Source: Zygnema cylindricum (lineage: Eukaryota; Streptophyta; Zygnematophyceae; Zygnematales; Zygnemataceae). From it: 64,000 nt of DNA. This document shows positions 35,931-48,061 of the stretch, one piece after another; the stretch's first letter is position 1; each line of letters opens with the position of its first letter. The translations under genes were made by a program, and so were the position numbers. Where the stretch lies: assembly GCA_037447655.1 (NCBI GenBank), contig JBBHKE010001950.1, positions 118,332 to 182,331 on the forward strand. The letters are read 5' to 3'. Below the pieces are notes generated by a model. The model was given only the letters and a program-made list of their open reading frames with translations, made no database searches and was not told the origin of the DNA.

Positions 35931-37118
35931 CACCGCCAATCGTTATTAGCGTGTAAGTTTTTTTAGCGTATAAAAATAATTACCGTGGTGTACGCTATTT
36001 AAGAATTTGAAACATGGTTCAAAAGTAGGCGTTTTTATGGTAGGCCTTTGGTAGGCGCACAAAACTTGGCACTAAACTCGCGTAGAGTAGGCATATTGTA
36101 TGGGTGTGAGTTGCGGACACTCTTGTACGATCGTGCGAATATGACGTATGATTATAGTACAGCGCACGCCACCTGACGAAATTTTTTAGCGAACTGACGC
36201 GGCGTAGGATGACATTCCGCCGGAAAAAAACCCCGGAAAAAAAAAAAAAAACGCGGACGGGCAACCTGGTTGGTCAATTTGAGGCTTTATTTAGTGTGGC
36301 CTTCAAAATTGCAGACGCTAATATGACAAATTGTCCTATCGTAAGTTGTGTTATGGGCTTTTCATGTGATCTTCTTAAGATCGCAACTTTGATCAGCGAC
36401 CGTCCGATCGTCTAAATCTGACGGTTGAAATAAAAAATACCTCAAAATTCACAGAAAAAATATTTTTTATCCGATTTTTTTTCAAAATTTAGACATGCCG
36501 TTTAATTCTCTATCGATCGATGTGCAACTCAACCCTCTTAACCTTTTTTTTCATTTTTCGACCAATACAATATGGGTCTTAAGGGCATATTGTATGTTTT
36601 GCATACAATAGGCATACTGTATGGGCCTACTTTCACCTACTTTTGCACTATGATTTGAAAATTTTGGAAAAAATCATACATTCTAATTGTTTGGTTATGG
36701 TAATTTGGATCTTTGAAAAAAAAAATGTCGGTCGCAAACATGCTTACACTAATATAAGTTTCCGTACAAAATCTGACAAATCGTACACAAATCGTACATT
36801 CACACGGTCGAAACGCGGCTGTCGGACGAATATGTGCGAGCGGGATTTTTTACGACCTGGTTTTTTTCCTTTTTAGAACGCACATTCTCATGCGTCCGCG
36901 GTTACTAAAACTAAATTATTGTACTTTTTAACTTAAAAAGGTACATTTATGTACGGTCAGACACTGACCGTACACCACTCTATTTAAGAGACAACGTACT
37001 GAAAATAACCCTAAATAGAATAAAGAAAAAAATAGAATGAACTACACTAATGAAGAATAAAAAATAAAAAAAAACGGGACGGAATTAGCGTACACAACGC
37101 TAATAACGATTGGCGGTG
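35931..37118. mobile_element. TA-flanked transposon, caccgccaatcg ends, 1188 bp
   Basis: Perfect 22-bp terminal inverted repeats beginning caccgccaatcgttattagc, flanked by TA on both sides (35929-35930, 37119-37120). The tandem copy at about 38640 (gtactagagtactc) is the matching empty site with a single TA. No transposase frame is visible, so it is non-autonomous. About 640 bp of it is a nested element. TA duplication suggests Tc1/mariner-type mobilisation. Confidence 0.85.
36013..36652. mobile_element. CATAG-ended MITE nested in the TA element
   Basis: Begins catggttcaaaagtaggc and ends cctacttttgcactatg, inverted repeats shared with 54764-55038. Flanked by a perfect 8-bp duplication atttgaaa (36005-36012, 36653-36660), as made by hAT-type transposases. 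Contains subterminal copies of tacaataggcatactgtatggg. No transposase. Confidence 0.85.
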
Positions 37119-37601
37119 TAAAGTACGCTTTGTTGTTTCGAGAATTCCACTGCGAAAACTTCTAGGAAAAGTGGAAAACTATTTTCTTCTCGTTTATCAC
37201 GTTCTACGCGACCCAGCAACAGTCCGCTTTTTTCCAGGTCGGTGATGCTTTTTTGTGCTGTTTCTAGATCATGAAATTGAGTGCAGTGTTTTACTGCCGT
37301 TTTTCATCTGTTGTTTCTCAGTGCTAAATTTCACTGTTGTGTTTAAGTACAGTTCTCAATGGCGAGTTTCACTACTAAAATATGTTATTTAGTAGTGGAA
37401 ATAATTGTTCGTTTTAGTGTTGTGTTTTGCTCCAATGGTATTTGTCCATGTCGCTTTTAAGAAATGAAGTGCATTCTATTTTATCTTGACAATGAAAACG
37501 CGATAGTACACCGTCGGAGTACATGGGAACAAGAAAAAACGGCAGAACGAAACTGATAATTGAATGCATGTCAAAGAAAATAAAAAGCAAAAATAGGTCG
37601 A

Positions 37602-39138
37602 AATAACAAGGGTAAAACTTTGATAATGCAATTACACTAAGAGCCCAGCCTCCTCTGTTTCCCTTTCATTCATAAACAGACAACCTTTCATTCATAAACA
37701 GACAAAAGACTTAGGACTTACTGTCCTTTTTCTCAAATGTTAAAAATCTAGGAAGGACAAATCCTACTCACAACAAACTTTTTAAAATAAATTCATAAAT
37801 CCTATCTGTTTACAAAATTGACGAGAGAATAGACCCAAATTAACATGAGCTTCTCATAATTTTCATGTGGTTTGAGAAGACCATCAACCAACAAAATGTT
37901 GAAGTGAAACAAAGAAAGACAAAATTGTCAAGGTTTTGATACCACAACAGGTCCGAAATAAAAAAAAAAACTTCCTCATCAGGCAGCACTTCCGACAAAC
38001 CAGGGTCTAAAAGTAATTTGACAGGATTGCTTGTGCTTAGCCAAGCCACTGAGATTTACTATGTAAAAGGAAAAAGAAAAAGGGTTTGCATACCTATTTC
38101 TTCATCCACTCCTGTCCTCTGCTTCTTTTGCACACTGATAAGAATTAACTTAATGACCTCCACAATCTTCTCCTGGAAAAAAATCAAGTGATTGAAGATT
38201 AAAAAGTGGGAACTTCCAAATGAGTTAAATGATGAGTAATGAGTTATGACTTCACACTTTGTGTATTTCCCCCCCAGAATCGTCGCTGAGCTGTTCCACG
38301 TCTACCAGTACGAGCAAATCACGCGAAAAGGAAGATTTTATTAAAGGAAAATCGCGATGGTTAAACCATCAAAGTACAAAACTTGAAACAGGATTCACGA
38401 CCCTCCGATTGGCAGTCCGTTTCAATAATGCGAGAACACGGCATTTGTCACACCAAAATACATGACGGACGGTTAAGATCTCGTCCATAAAATAAGGAGG
38501 TGACTAAAGAAGTTGAGCAAGTTACGCGAGATAAACATTCATGGCCGTTCGATGGGCAGTCCCTTTGGATAATGCCACCTCTCACGTGGGTAAGATGCTT
38601 TTTGAACGGATAGTACGGTACAGTATTGTACTATTTCGTACTAGAGTACTCTTTGTTGTTTCGAGAATTCCACTGCGAAAACTTCTAGGAAAAGTGGAAA
38701 ACTCTTCTTGTCGTTTATGTAAAAACCTACCAGTTCACTGCACGTTCTACGCGACCCAGCAACAGTCCGCTTTTTTCCAGGTCGGTGATGCTTTTTTGTG
38801 CTGTTTCTAGATCATGAAATTGAGTGCAGTGTTTTACTGCCGTTTTTCATCTGTTGTTTCTCAGATTTCACTGTTGTGTTTAAGTACAGTTCTCAATGGC
38901 GAGTTTCACTACTAAAATATGTTATTTAGTAGTGGAAATAATTGTTCGTTTTAGTGTTGTGTTTTGCTCCAATGGTATTTGTCCATGTCGCTTTTAAGAA
39001 ATGAAGTGCATTCTATTTTATCTTGACAATGAAAACGCGATAGTACACCGTCGGAGTACATGGGAACAAGAAAAAACGGCAGAACGAAACTGATAATTGA
39101 ATGCATGTCAAAGAAAATAAAAAGCAAAAATAGGTCGA
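37602..39138. repeat. Tandem duplication copy 2
   Basis: Direct copy of 34909-37601 lacking the transposon, with a 'cctttcattcataaacagacaa' stretch repeated near 37664-37700. Ends at gcaaaaataggtcgaaa. Confidence 0.85.
37930..38174 (-). CDS. Unidentified exon pair, duplication copy 2
   Basis: Exon a follows ttttttccag near 38174 and reads EKIVEVIKLILISVQKKQRT then GVDEEI before gtatgc; it differs from copy 1 by several substitutions and one inserted codon. Exon b follows aatctcag near 38055 and reads AWLSTSNPVKLLLDPGLSEV, again in phase. Function unknown. The two copies could be alternative exons of one gene or relics of a fragment; no flanking exons were identified. Confidence 0.45.
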
Positions 39139-41200
39139 AAGAAAGGGAGCAAGAAACTGAAAAGGGCAAGCCCACAAAAGACATCGAGAGGAGCAAGCAC
39201 AAAACCACCAAAAAAATGTCGCACCTAAAATAGAAAACTACCTAACCAAAGTTTAACATAGCTCAAAACTACTAAAGGCAACCCCTTCAATCCCTATCCT
39301 TTGTAGAGCACATCGAGGGAGTTATGGAACACGGTGACAATCGATACAACAATAGCGAATCGAATAGAGGATAGAATTTGCACTACGTGTAAAGCCGCGT
39401 ATAAACGTTGACAATGAAACATTCAAATGACAAACAAGGGAGGGCTTTGAAAGCCCCTCCTCTCGAAAAAACAATGACCACAAGTAACGAGGATCTCGTC
39501 CAAAGCAACTACCAACAATAAGGTACATTTTCCAACATTGGACTAAAATCATCTATAAAATGGAAGTGTGGGTAAACTCGTTTATTGTTTTTATAACTGT
39601 CACACTTTACCACTTTTACATATCGAAGAGTTTGAAAAACACTGTAACCGAGGTAACGTTCGCCAAAACAATGTCACCAAAACAACAATGGCCTCATAAA
39701 GCGAGACAATATCTATCCACTGTGAATTAATAGTTTGTGGAACCTCTTCACGAACAAAATTCCACCCTTTTTAAACAATAATAGGAATAGTGTGGCGGGT
39801 AGTGTCACAAGCCTAAATCCCCTATCCCTATGGGAGTAATGAAATATATGGAGGCATTTGAGTTAAACACGTGGTTATACGGGAAAACGATGGAGTGAGT
39901 TAAGGTGGGCGGATGAGGCAAAGCTCGAAGTGACGGGCAGTGGTGAATTGAACGTATGGGAAACGTAGATTGGAAATAATATATAGCAACAAAGCTCCTT
40001 AATTTGGGCCCCTACATAAGAGAAAACGGGTAGGTGAATATTAAAAGGGAAGAGCCTCGAGAAGCTTAAATCTAATCTTGGCAACAACATTGTCATAAAT
40101 TTGGTTTTTAACATGCTTCTTAATAAGGGCGAAGAGAATAGGCATTTTCGTTAAAGCAATAGGAGGAATATAACATGGTGCTTCCAAAAGAGATTGTTAA
40201 AAGGAGAAGACACTATCATAAATGTTAACGACAACGGTAGCGAGAACAAGAGTATCCCTGACCAAAAAGTGAAGGACAAACGTGAAAGCAATAAGGCACC
40301 AACTCCTAAGGTGAGCGCCACAGATTTCGTTGATACTAAACCCAAACCCCAAGTAGAACGAGAGGGGGTGATTGATTAAGAGTCAAAAGACTGAACTCAC
40401 GATCAAAACCCATAAGTGTTGACCGAATAAAGTGTGAAGGATGTCTATTTATCGATTGGCAAAGGCGAAAGAGGTGGGATAAAGGTAAAGGTGGGAGGGA
40501 AAGTGCATGTGGGGCGAGAGGGTCGTTGTTGAAACTCCAAGTCAAAAGAGTCAAGGCCACTTGAGGGTCAAGAAAGTTGGTAAGCTCAAATCACTGTGAA
40601 GAACAAAATGAAGAAATTTGGTCACAAAATTATTAGAGCTACGCGGGCACCCTAACACACGAATGCTCTCATAGAACGGGGATTTAAAAACTATGGGGGG
40701 GAGTAGAAGAGGGAGGGGAATATTGGAAGGTGACCAAACAACACAGGATATTTAAACACAATGGTTAAGTTATTCCAAGGGATTTTTGAGAAATTTATAG
40801 GCCTAATAGTATTTTAAAAGACTATAGAATGCTAGATTTTTCTACCGGCAAAGTGGTATTAGGCTCTCAACAAAGTGAAGGGGTCAAATTTAATTAACAC
40901 ATCGGGAAATGCCGCTTGTTTTTATTTTTATGTGGCGCACCTATTTCCGTACAAGTTCGCCATGTTTTTTACATCTTTCTGCTCGCACGGTCAACGTCCG
41001 TAAAACATTCCAACACTTGAAAGTAGAAATGCTGTCTGCAGGGCCCGAACCAGGAAACACGTTTCCAAAAGGGTTTGGACGTCTACATCTACAGATGACG
41101 TAAGTGGCCGTCTTACGTCATTTGTACGGTATTTTTTGGGCAGATTCTTCTCAGCGAAGATGGTTATTTCCGGTATCAATTGTAGATGTGAATTCTACTA
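39139..41200. other. No gene seen
   Basis: AT-rich and mixed sequence with short frames on both strands (40151-40560, 40909-41103) that shadow each other and show no motif. Nothing here is supported as a gene. Confidence 0.5.
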
Positions 41201-41406
41201 CACCGCCCATTGTTATTGCTTATTAGGCTATTAGCCCGTGATTTTTTTTTTAGTGTTAACGCGAAATTACAATTAATAGCAATAATTTAGTGAAAAGAGA
41301 TGTGGAGTCCACTCGTTTAAATTGTATTGCTAACAGTATTTTGTGGATTTTTGCCAAAACAGTCGCGACCGATTAATGTTATTAACCCTAATAGCGATGA
41401 GCGGAG
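41201..41406. mobile_element. TA-flanked MITE, caccgcc family
   Basis: Starts caccgcccattgttattgct after TA (41199-41200) and ends aatagcgatgagcggag before TA (41407-41408); about 13 of 17 terminal bases pair. Confidence 0.6.
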
Positions 41407-41420
41407 TACACAGTACAGTA

Positions 41421-41645
41421 CACCGTGTATCGCTATGGCCTATTAGTGGTAATACCTTTTTTGCCACTTAAAACATTTTTTCTACGTACACACATGTCCG
41501 ATTTTCACATGGAGACCGCCAATTGAAAGGTGAGAATTTTGGATTTCAATCACGACCGTCAGATCCATAATTTGACAGATGTGTACGGAGAAAAATATGT
41601 TTTACGTGGCAGAAAAAACATCAACACTAATAGCGATACACGGTG
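41421..41645. mobile_element. TA-flanked foldback MITE, caccgtgtatcgctat ends
   Basis: Terminal inverted repeats caccgtgtatcgctat pair perfectly; TA at 41419-41420 and 41646-41647. Internal arms 'gccacttaaaacattttttct' (from about 41463) and its complement near the right end make a long hairpin, as in the copy at 43818. Confidence 0.8.
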
Positions 41646-42295
41646 TACTATAGTGTCGGCGACTTCGCATGTGAGTTGTGACCAGAAGAATTGAAAAGAA
41701 GTACAGTACCAAATTGTGAATTGTTAAAACGTTTTTACTGGCATCGGACAAGCAATAGCAAATTAGCAATTCCATAGTTTCATCATTTCCAGCAACTGAT
41801 TATTATCTGTAGTCAATCCAATCACTTTTTTTTCTTCAAGTCTACTTCCCTTCAACTATAGCCAACAGATATTGAAAAATTAGATGCAATCGGTTCGGAA
41901 GTTTCATGCTTCCTTGTTTTTATTTTCCGTTTAAACGATTTAACAATACTTGTTAAAACCTATGCAGTTAATTAATTAAATAAATCAGCATATCAATGTT
42001 GCATCGCCAAATATCTCAAGAAAATATTTTCAAACTCAAAGCTTCCTTCTCTCTCCCTCCTCCTTCCTTTTCAAAAATAGAGATATCCAATCTCGAGTTG
42101 CAGAAAAAACAACCTTATAATTGGTACAGATTATTTCTTAACTTTATTCCGAAAAAAAATCCCAGGCAGATTGATTGCAGTCTCATAGAGGAGAATACAT
42201 CAAGAAGCTGGAATAATAGTGCACTCAAATCTTCTTTTTTAAGGAAGAGGTCTCCAAGATTTTTGTCTGCTAGTGAAGCGTTTAAAGTGGAAAAA

Positions 42296-45200
42296 ATGGA
42301 TTCTGGAGAAGAAGACAAATGTTTCTTAAGAACCTTGGAAGCTACTGATTTCAGTAAAGGTGAGTTGCAAAATGGGGCAAAAAGGAAAAGTTTCTTATTA
42401 TAATTTAAAAGTTTCTTATTCATCAAAGTATTTTAGTTCAATAGCTTGCAATTATTGAACTTACCCAATTTTTTTGCCGTTTTGTCTTATTCTTTGGTCT
42501 TGTTATTTTGAAAGGAAAGGGGAGGCAAAGGACTGTATTGGTGAGTGGTTTTGAAATTAAAATCTGCTTTAAAAATTTATGAACTCTCACAGATTGGATT
42601 CTTTTTGGATTCTTTTCTTTTTCTTTCTATTTGGATTTTTTTTTCAACCAATTCTATTCATACATTTCCAATGTTGTTTGTGGATACGTTCTTACCTGGG
42701 TTAGGTACAATAGGAACAATCGGATGTACAAAGGAAGTAAAATGTTTATGTTTGAATAAGAATTGTAAGAAAATCAGCCTAAGTAGAATGTAAAGACTCC
42801 TGAAAGTCAATGTTTTCTAACTAAAATGAAGGGCAACCAAGGGGATGGGGAAAAATTGTAATGATGTTTATAAACATGTGATGCGAGCTTCAACTTGGTG
42901 TTATGTTTTTACTTAAGAATTGGAATACTCTAATATACTTGAAGGAAAACTTAGAAGATGCATATTCTTGTGATATTTGTCTCATTGGCGTTACGTGCAT
43001 TCTTGCATTCCCTGACTCTGCAATTTTGTAGAAACTATAAATTCTATAGTTTAAACTAAAAAAACCTTTGAAAAAAAACTATGGAAACCAATTTCGAAGA
43101 GTATCTGTTAATAACATTTGTCCAAGTTGTTTTTTCTGCCAGACATCTATTGACATCAGCAAAGTGCCAATGGCTACACTGTGAATCGCTATTAGAGTTG
43201 GAATTTTTTTACCCAAATCCATAAATTAGTGTCAACAACATTATTTAGTTAAGTGGCCCATATTGAGCCACAGGGGCAGACACCAATAATTCACCAACTT
43301 TAATAGCGATTGGTGGTAATATCACTTATACAACCGATATGTTACATTCAAAAATTTGGCAAGTCATTTGAGGACAACAACTTCTGTGAAGTTGTGTATA
43401 TTATCAATCGCAAGAAACGTTGATGTATCTGCATGTAACTTTAGCCGTAACGACAATAATTATTTTTCTATTTAATAGTAATGCAGATACGTGTATATGA
43501 GGCCAATCAGAAAGACAAGAAGGGGAATCGGAAGGAGAAAAATAAAAGACAAATATGACCCAAGTGTGAAATATTTGTTGATAGTTTTTCTAAATCCACC
43601 TAGATTTTGTGACGTCATCACATATTTAACAAGGACGTCTACATGACCAACTTAGTTTTAGACTGTCCCCTTGGTCTATTCCACCCATTTTTGTTATTGC
43701 AAGAATTAGATTCTTTTTCTTTCTTGAAGCTTTAGTCCTAACAACTTCTTCCGTACTCTGTGATTTTTTCTCAAGAAACAAAAAGACGTTAACTAAAACC
43801 ACCATATAAGCAAACTACACTGCTCATTGTTGTTAGTGTTAAATTTTTTTTGGCCACTTAAAACATCTTTTCTTCGTGCACACTTGTCGGATTGTCAAAC
43901 GGAGACCGTCAATAGGAAGGTGAGAATCTTGCCTTCCAATAGCAACCATCGGATTGACAATTCGACAAGTGTGCACGAAGAAAAGATGTTTTAAGTGGCC
44001 AAAAAAACTTTAACTAATAACGATGAGCGGTGTACGTCTATTGTTGATCTTCTAATGCTGTTTTTTTAGGGTGGAATTTTGGACAGGCTATTTGGATCTT
44101 CTGGCTCAGCTTACGGTGGTAGGGTCCGTTTCCGAAGCTTCTTTTCAAGGCATTTTCCCACTTGGGCCAATCACATTGAAAGAGACAAAACTCTTAATTA
44201 AACTCTTAATTAAACTCTTAAATCTTAATTGTAAAAATGCAGTTTTAAAAATGTAATTTTGTCCCAACTGTTCAAGAAAGGGAAGGTTAAGTCTCACGTG
44301 TTACTTGTTGTTTGGCATTTTCCTTTTGGTCAATGAGTTCTCATATGCCTTGTTCAAAACAAAGTTACACTTCCTCCTCCCTCTTCCCCCTTCCTTCTTC
44401 TCTCCCTCCCTCCTCTCCTCCTGCTTCCCCTCCTTCCCTGTCGTCCCTTCTTGTTTCCATCTTTCTTTCCTTCTCTCCCTTCCTTCAGTGTACCTCTCTT
44501 CCTCCCCCCCCCTCTCCCCTGCACTCCTGGCCTCTCCTGCTTCCATCCCTTAACCGTTCCGTACACTTCCCTCCATCCCTGTCCTCCTGTCCCTGTATCT
44601 TCAAAACCTCCATTTCCTCCCTATTTCCTTCCCTCTCCTCTTTTCTTGACTTCATGACATCTTCTCAAAAGATTCTTGTTATAACTTTCATTTTTGCAGT
44701 TTTGACTGTTCGTTTAATTGAGTGAAAAGTACACACAAGTCCTTACATCCAGTGTTAACTGTCTAAATCAGGATAGTAGAAAAGTCAAGTCCACTCCATT
44801 TCCTGTAACAGTTGCAAAAAGAAGAGAGAGGAGAAAAAGGCCTAAGTAGACTTTTGTATAGTCACCTTTTCTTAATTTTTACTGTGGTCTACCGTATAGT
44901 ATTTGTTTGACTCGAAAATATGCACCGAAATCGACTAAGGTCCAACGTTATTACATTGAGAGGCATTGCTTTTTGGGTAAACTACACTGTCCTAGCTATT
45001 AGAGTTAATCACTCTTATCGAGTTAGTGTTTTCTGACCCAAAGCTGTAAATTAGCGTTGATAACACTGGTTTAGTAAAATGACCCAGTTTAGAGTAGTTA
45101 AGTCTAACGAAGTCTTTATGCTAATCATTCACTATTGGTGAAGTCCTTCAAATAGTGAAAGGTCCATTGTTTGGGTTTCTGGGTTGACAGAGAGAGTGAG

Positions 45201-47978
45201 AGAGATAACAGCTCGTGCTCCTGATTATCACATTGCAGTTATTGAAGGTAGGCAACTTTTTTTTTTTTTTTTCTTTACCGTGCTCTTGTTTTAATATAAG
45301 GCAGGTGAACCATGATGTGGATGTGATTTGATTGTGACAATCTTAGGGCACTTAAAAACAATAGAGTTTTTTAGTTTGCATTCGATCTTCTTGTACTTTG
45401 AGGGTGGAATCGAGTAGATTCACGACTTTTTTTCCAGAAAAATATGTTGTTTCTATATGTGTGTACTTGATCTGTAAACTTGGTTCATATTCATTTGCAC
45501 CATCATTTTGCTATCAGCATTTCCCATTTTACTTAGTTTATACTTTTAAGGTTTTCTCAATCACATGATACAATTTTTGAAAATCGCCATTAAAGTTATA
45601 ACACTGATTTATTCCTGAGTTTTGTTTACTCGCTGAACACAAAATAGTGTTTTAGAATGCTATTTGTTTTTTTTCTGAATTCTCTTTCTTTTTGCTGTTC
45701 ACAATTGTCCACGTCACGTCGACTGGAAATAGAATCCTTCACAAAAAAAAACAGTCCTCATACTAAGTTTTTCTTAACACTATAATGGATTCCGGTTGTA
45801 GTCTTGAAACATAGTAATGTCAGCAGCCAGAATTTGAGGAATTTCAACATTTTTTTATTTTTATGTACTTGATCCGTATACTTTATTTTTATTCATTTGC
45901 ATCTTTTCTTTGCTGTCAGCATTTCACATCTTACTTGATTTTCTACTTGTGAGGCTTTCCTAATAATATTTTACAATTTTTGAAACAATTATGGAAACAT
46001 AATAATTTCTGGAGCCAGAATCTGGGTAATCTTTTGCCAGATTTAGGGACCGGCCAGATTGTGGCAACAGGGACCCTTTTTGTGGAGCGAAAAATTCTTC
46101 GAAGTTGTGGTTTGGTATGAGTTTTTTCCCTTTTTCCTGTAATTTATTTCTGTTTGTGTGTTGTCGTGAGCTATTTCATCTACTTGAGTGAACCATCAAA
46201 CTGAAAGTAAGAAAGTTTATGTACTTTAGATCACAGTTCAAGATTTTTTATGTACGTTAAATCATAATTCAAGATTGTTTATGTACTTTAAATCATAGTT
46301 TAAATGTGCAAAAAGAATCGGAAACGCTATATGTGTTCACCCCGTACTATACGCATATTATATGGTTTTTTTTTCTTCAGTATACTACTCATACAGTGTG
46401 GGGAAACCACATAGAGTGTTTCCAATTTTTTTTCGCATATTTAAAGTGTGTTTCATATTGTTCTTGAATCTGCCTTTTCCTTTTTTGTAAGGCTTCTGAC
46501 TGTAGCAAAAACAACCGAAAAAGTTGATTTAAAGTGGTTTGATTAAAGAAAACAAACACTAAAAATGTGATTTGCTTTGAGATTTCCCAACTTGCAGCCA
46601 ATAAAGGGTTGACAGCTGTCATTTATGATCCCAGGTAGGGCATGTGGAAGATGTGGTAGTGGCTTCCAGCAAAAGAGGACAACACCTTGGGAAGAAGTAA
46701 GTATTTTTTGTCTTTTCTGCGAATCTATGTAAGGCAATAACACAAAAAGTTGACGGCAGCATGAAGCGTCACGCAACTCTTTGGAATGACTTTTTTTTTC
46801 TTTTTTTAAGTGCGTGACTACTCCATTGGTCCAAACAGTGGTACTTTTTTTTTATGGGTTTGTGTTTATTTTGTCTTAAATGACGGCGTCTTTATGTATA
46901 GTGTCACGTAGAAATTTTAAAACTGGAAAAGCTAAATGAAACATCGGTGGGAATCATTTACCTATTTGTTTCAACGATATCCAGGAAATTATCGGAAACG
47001 GAAAAGAAAAGTAGCGAAACTTCGGTGTATATAACTTATATCAGTTTACAAAGCCTTGTTTTTATGCCTTCTATTATGTATTTGTTTGTTTGTTCGTTTG
47101 TGTACAGAATTGTTACAGAGCTGGTAAGAGTGGCAAAAGAGTCGGGTTGCTATAAGGTATGTTGGCCTATATTAATCGGATAGGTGAGGTGATGTTAATT
47201 TAACAATTATCATTCTTTTTCAGTTAAGTTAAAATATAGAGCATATGACAGGAATTTGGGATTTAAGTCGGTAGTGAATGAGCAATTTCACACATTTTTT
47301 GTTAGTAGTACATGTAAACACTATCGCCATACATTTGGCTAGAAATACTTGTTTGAGTCTCCCTCTCCCTCTCCCTCTCCCTCTCCCTCTCCCTCTCCCT
47401 CTCCCTCTCCCTTAATTCGCTCACTCTTTGTGACTTTTGCCGCGACTTTACATTACCTTTCTCTTGTTTTTTTTTTGTTTTTTTTAAAGCACTCGGAACT
47501 GCCGTGAGATGAGTTTGGACATGCATTCATAAAACCTGCCCTAGATTGGCTTTTCATTTTTACCAGCATTGATTGTCAAAATAGTGTATCTATGAGTGAT
47601 GATATGGTGATTCTTGTTAGGCTTGAAGTATAGTTCAAACATGTGAAAACAGTTGGAACACTATATGTGGTTTGGTCGTATTATACATTTATAAACGATG
47701 TAATACTTGTATGGTACGTAAAAACATCACCAAAAGCATTTTCAATTGTTTTTGCACATTTGAACTATGGTTTTCAGTAAAAGAGTGGTCAATACTTTTC
47801 TTATTCTTGACTTTAATACCGTTGGTCAATTCTATATGGTTGGTAGTTTTTACTTTATTAAAATGAGTGCTCCATACTTTTGTGACAGGTTATTCTTGAC
47901 TGTGCGGAATCGAATGCTCCATTTTATGAAACTTGTGGATTCAAGCGCAAGGAAGTACAGATGGCTCTGTACTTTTAA
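42296..47978 (+). CDS. GNA1: Glucosamine-6-phosphate N-acetyltransferase, seven exons
   Basis: Exons 42296-42359, 44087-44149, 45191-45247, 46041-46114, 46635-46696, 47108-47156 and 47889-47978 join in phase to 459 nt (152 aa), the usual GNA1 length. GNA1 (EC 2.3.1.4) transfers acetyl from acetyl-CoA to glucosamine-6-phosphate on the way to UDP-GlcNAc. Diagnostic segments in order are GYLDLLAQLTVVGSVSE, GQIVATGTLFVERKILRSCG, VGHVEDVVVASSKRGQHLGK, with the acetyl-CoA loop RGxxLG near residue 100, ESGCYKVILDC and FYETCGFKRKEVQMALYF at the end. Six splice junctions were placed by phase and motif continuity. Intron 2 (44150-45190) appears to begin with GC instead of GT. ATG 42296 gives the family-sized protein; the same frame is open upstream to 41996 and could add 100 residues, for instance a membrane or targeting region, but it shows no clear signal. 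Introns contain MITEs. Confidence 0.92.
43177..43316. mobile_element. TA-flanked MITE in GNA1 intron 1
   Basis: Starts cactgtgaatcgctattag after TA and ends taatagcgattggtgg before TA (43317-43318). Terminal repeats pair over about 14 of 17 bases. Confidence 0.6.
43818..44032. mobile_element. Foldback MITE in GNA1 intron 1
   Basis: Ends cactgctcattgttgtta and its imperfect complement taataacgatgagcggtg; TA on both sides (43816-43817, 44033-44034). Arms of about 46 bp (about 43852-43898 and 43953-44000) are almost perfectly inverted, with a further inner pair around aaggtgag/cttgcctt, so the whole can fold into one hairpin. It ends 54 bp before the exon 2 acceptor. Confidence 0.85.
44365..44640 (+). 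repeat. Pyrimidine-rich tract in GNA1 intron 2
   Basis: ccttccttctctccctccctcc-type low-complexity DNA; frames on both strands here are artefacts. Confidence 0.85.
44985..45110. mobile_element. Partial MITE of the TA family in GNA1 intron 2
   Basis: Left end cactgtcctagctattagag after TA; the right end is not clear. Confidence 0.35.
46294..46450. mobile_element. Possible CATAG-type MITE in GNA1 intron 4
   Basis: catagtttaaatgtgcaaaa on the left is the imperfect complement of ttcgcatatttaaagtgtg on the right, with aacgctatatgtg/ccacatagagtgtt inside. Flanking duplication not seen. Confidence 0.45.
47358..47412 (+). repeat. (tctccc)n microsatellite in GNA1 intron 6
   Basis: About nine perfect copies of the hexamer tctccc. 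Confidence 0.95.
47629..47769. mobile_element. CATAG-type MITE in GNA1 intron 6
   Basis: tatagttcaaacatgtgaaa on the left mirrors tttgcacatttgaactatg on the right. Candidate 8-bp flanks gcttgaag and gttttcag match only partly. Confidence 0.5.
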
Positions 47979-47989
47979 AACTATCCTAA

Positions 47990-48061
47990 TTTTAGGAGAT
48001 CAAATTGTTTTAGGAGATCGTATTGTTTTAGGAGATCGTATTGTTTTAGGAGACCATATTG
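47990..48061 (+). repeat. Four tandem 18-bp repeats just after GNA1 stop
   Basis: Unit ttttaggagatcgtattg, four near-identical copies, starting 12 bp after the GNA1 stop codon and so likely within its 3' untranslated region. An AATAAA-like word lies near 48419. Confidence 0.85.

Larger units (their letters stand above)
34909..37601. repeat. Tandem duplication copy 1 (interrupted by a transposon)
   Basis: Starts taacaagggtaaaactttga and runs to gcaaaaataggtcgaaa at 37601, where copy 2 begins with the same start. Without the 1188-bp element at 35931-37118 and its 2-bp target duplication it is about 1.5 kb, the size of copy 2. Confidence 0.85.

Noticed and set aside
44070-44149. Earlier acceptor for GNA1 exon 2 at 44069
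   Set aside because: It gives the wrong phase to exon 1; acceptor 44086 restores the frame and the family sequence SKGYLDLL.
44301-44725. Overlapping frames of 70-137 codons on both strands
   Set aside because: Pyrimidine tract inside GNA1 intron 2.
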